A DNA stretch of 7,004 nucleotides. Origin: Fidelibacterota bacterium (lineage in GTDB: Bacteria > Fidelibacterota > Marinisomatia > SCGC-AAA003-L08 > TS1B11). Made by a program: the position numbers and the translations under genes. The notes beneath the pieces are model-generated. The model did no database searches. It saw only the letters and a program-made list of their open reading frames with translations, and had not been told where the DNA came from. Of this stretch, positions 6,535 to 7,004 are shown one piece after another (the stretch's first letter is position 1; every line of letters starts with the position of its first letter). The DNA lies in NCBI GenBank assembly GCA_022564085.1, contig JADFMC010000112.1, positions 1 to 7,004 of the forward strand, written 5' to 3'.

Positions 6535-6577
6535 ACTTTACCGGATTGCGGCCCGTAGATTGGAACCGGTTTAAAGT
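6535..6577 (+). promoter_or_regulatory. Bulged inverted repeat overlapping the predicted transcription start
   Basis: ACTTTACCGG (6535-6544) pairs with CCGGTTTAAAGT (6566-6577) over ten base pairs with a two-base bulge and a 21-base spacer. A second, shorter dyad CGGTA (6524-6528) to TACCG (6539-6543) overlaps the -10 box. These could be an operator or a 5' leader hairpin. If transcription starts at 6539-6540, only ACCGG/CCGGT would pair in RNA, which favours a DNA site. The function is unproven. Confidence 0.35.
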
Positions 6578-6610
6578 ATGCTCAAAATTTCAGGTACCAA
6601 GGAGTGTTTC

Positions 6611-7004
6611 ATGTTAAAGCATAAGTGTGTTTGCCTCACTGTGGCCGGCTTGTTATTGGCAGGGGGGCTTAGTGGGCAGAACCCGCCGCCCGCTAACCTG
6701 GTGACCATTCCCACCGCCGGGACCCTGCAGAGGGGCGAATATGAGATTGAAATCCTCATGCAGACCGGCGGCGGAATCCTGGGCCGGTTGGGGGTCGGCT
6801 TCTCCGACCGGTTCTCGTTGGGGATGAGCTACGGGGTCAATCAGTTCATCGGCGATGCCCAGCCCAGCCTTAACCGCCTGATGCCCGAAGCCCAGCTCAA
6901 ATATCGTTTCCTGGATGAAACCTACACCCTGCCGGCCATGGCCCTGGGGGTGGACACCCAGGGGCGGGGCAAGTTCTGGGAGGCCGAGATAGATGTCGAT
7001 TCGC
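6611..7004 (+). CDS. Exported, probably outer-membrane beta-barrel-type protein; 3' partial
   Basis: The ATG at 6611 has a good ribosome binding site, AAGGAG at 6599-6604, six bases upstream. The frame is open to the right edge, with 131 complete codons visible. The product starts with a signal peptide (MLKHKCVCLTVAGLLLAGGLSG, cleavage probably before or after QN). Then comes the segment VTIPTAGTLQRGEYEIEILM and alternating glycine-rich strands (GGGILGRLGVGFSDRFSLGMSYG, then QLKYRFLDETYTLPAMALGVDTQG). This strand pattern, with turns rich in Gly and Asp, is typical of outer-membrane barrel proteins of Gram-negative bacteria, and I have seen similar 'IPTAG' openings in Marinimicrobia/Calditrichota-like lineages. 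It has its own promoter (6504-6532), separate from the upstream gene. The stop is outside, so length and full identity are unknown. Confidence 0.75.
   Translation, partial: MLKHKCVCLTVAGLLLAGGLSGQNPPPANLVTIPTAGTLQRGEYEIEILMQTGGGILGRLGVGFSDRFSLGMSYGVNQFIGDAQPSLNRLMPEAQLKYRFLDETYTLPAMALGVDTQGRGKFWEAEIDVDS

Noticed and set aside
1..7004. CRISPR arrays, tRNA or rRNA genes, insertion sequences, integrase and att repeats
   Set aside because: I looked for regularly spaced repeats, cloverleaf-like sequence with a CCA end, transposase motifs and long flanking direct repeats and saw none. A weak or diverged example could be missed without computation.

Overview
The window looks like a phage-derived segment (about 1-5130) followed by bacterial chromosomal genes for exported proteins (about 5637-7004). 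Every supportable gene is on the + strand. The left edge cuts a long open frame and the right edge cuts an outer-membrane-type gene. The DNA is moderately GC-rich, mostly 55-65% by eye. The two exported proteins have Sec signal peptides, and the last one starts with a beta-barrel-like pattern that I associate with Gram-negative lineages of the FCB/Marinimicrobia-Calditrichota kind. That host assignment is a weak inference and no marker gene supports it.

Region 1 (2-2497) is one uninterrupted reading frame that joins two unrelated phage proteins. Roughly the first 505 residues resemble the C-terminal part of a very large virion-associated (polyvalent) phage protein. Roughly the last 315 residues are an HK97-fold major capsid protein without its own start. 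The switch lies near 1529-1564 and coincides with a rise in GC and a change in codon style. It is either a real illegitimate-recombination fusion or an assembly chimera.

Region 2 (2498-5130) continues the capsid operon. A long two-part hairpin follows the capsid stop. Then come a small 101-residue protein, a 142-residue protein that is probably a head-tail connector (ATGA overlap with its predecessor), and a 593-residue fibre or receptor-binding protein. The fibre has a Trp-rich N-terminus, AELN-type repeats, a LamG-like lectin domain, a jelly-roll-like domain and a C-terminal domain. No terminase, portal, tail tube, tape measure, lysis or integrase gene is visible in the window.

Region 3 (5131-5636) has no convincing gene. 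Its C-rich half gives way to a G/T-rich half, and it contains small dyads. It is the probable phage-chromosome boundary.

Region 4 (5637-7004) holds a secreted protein of unknown function. It is followed by a good sigma70-like promoter (6504-6532), a dyad-containing leader, and the first 131 codons of an exported, probably outer-membrane protein.

Phage genes and host genes show no functional link. The most notable points are the fused capsid frame, the reduced capsid-connector-fibre cassette, the post-capsid hairpin, and the low-GC lectin module inside the fibre gene.
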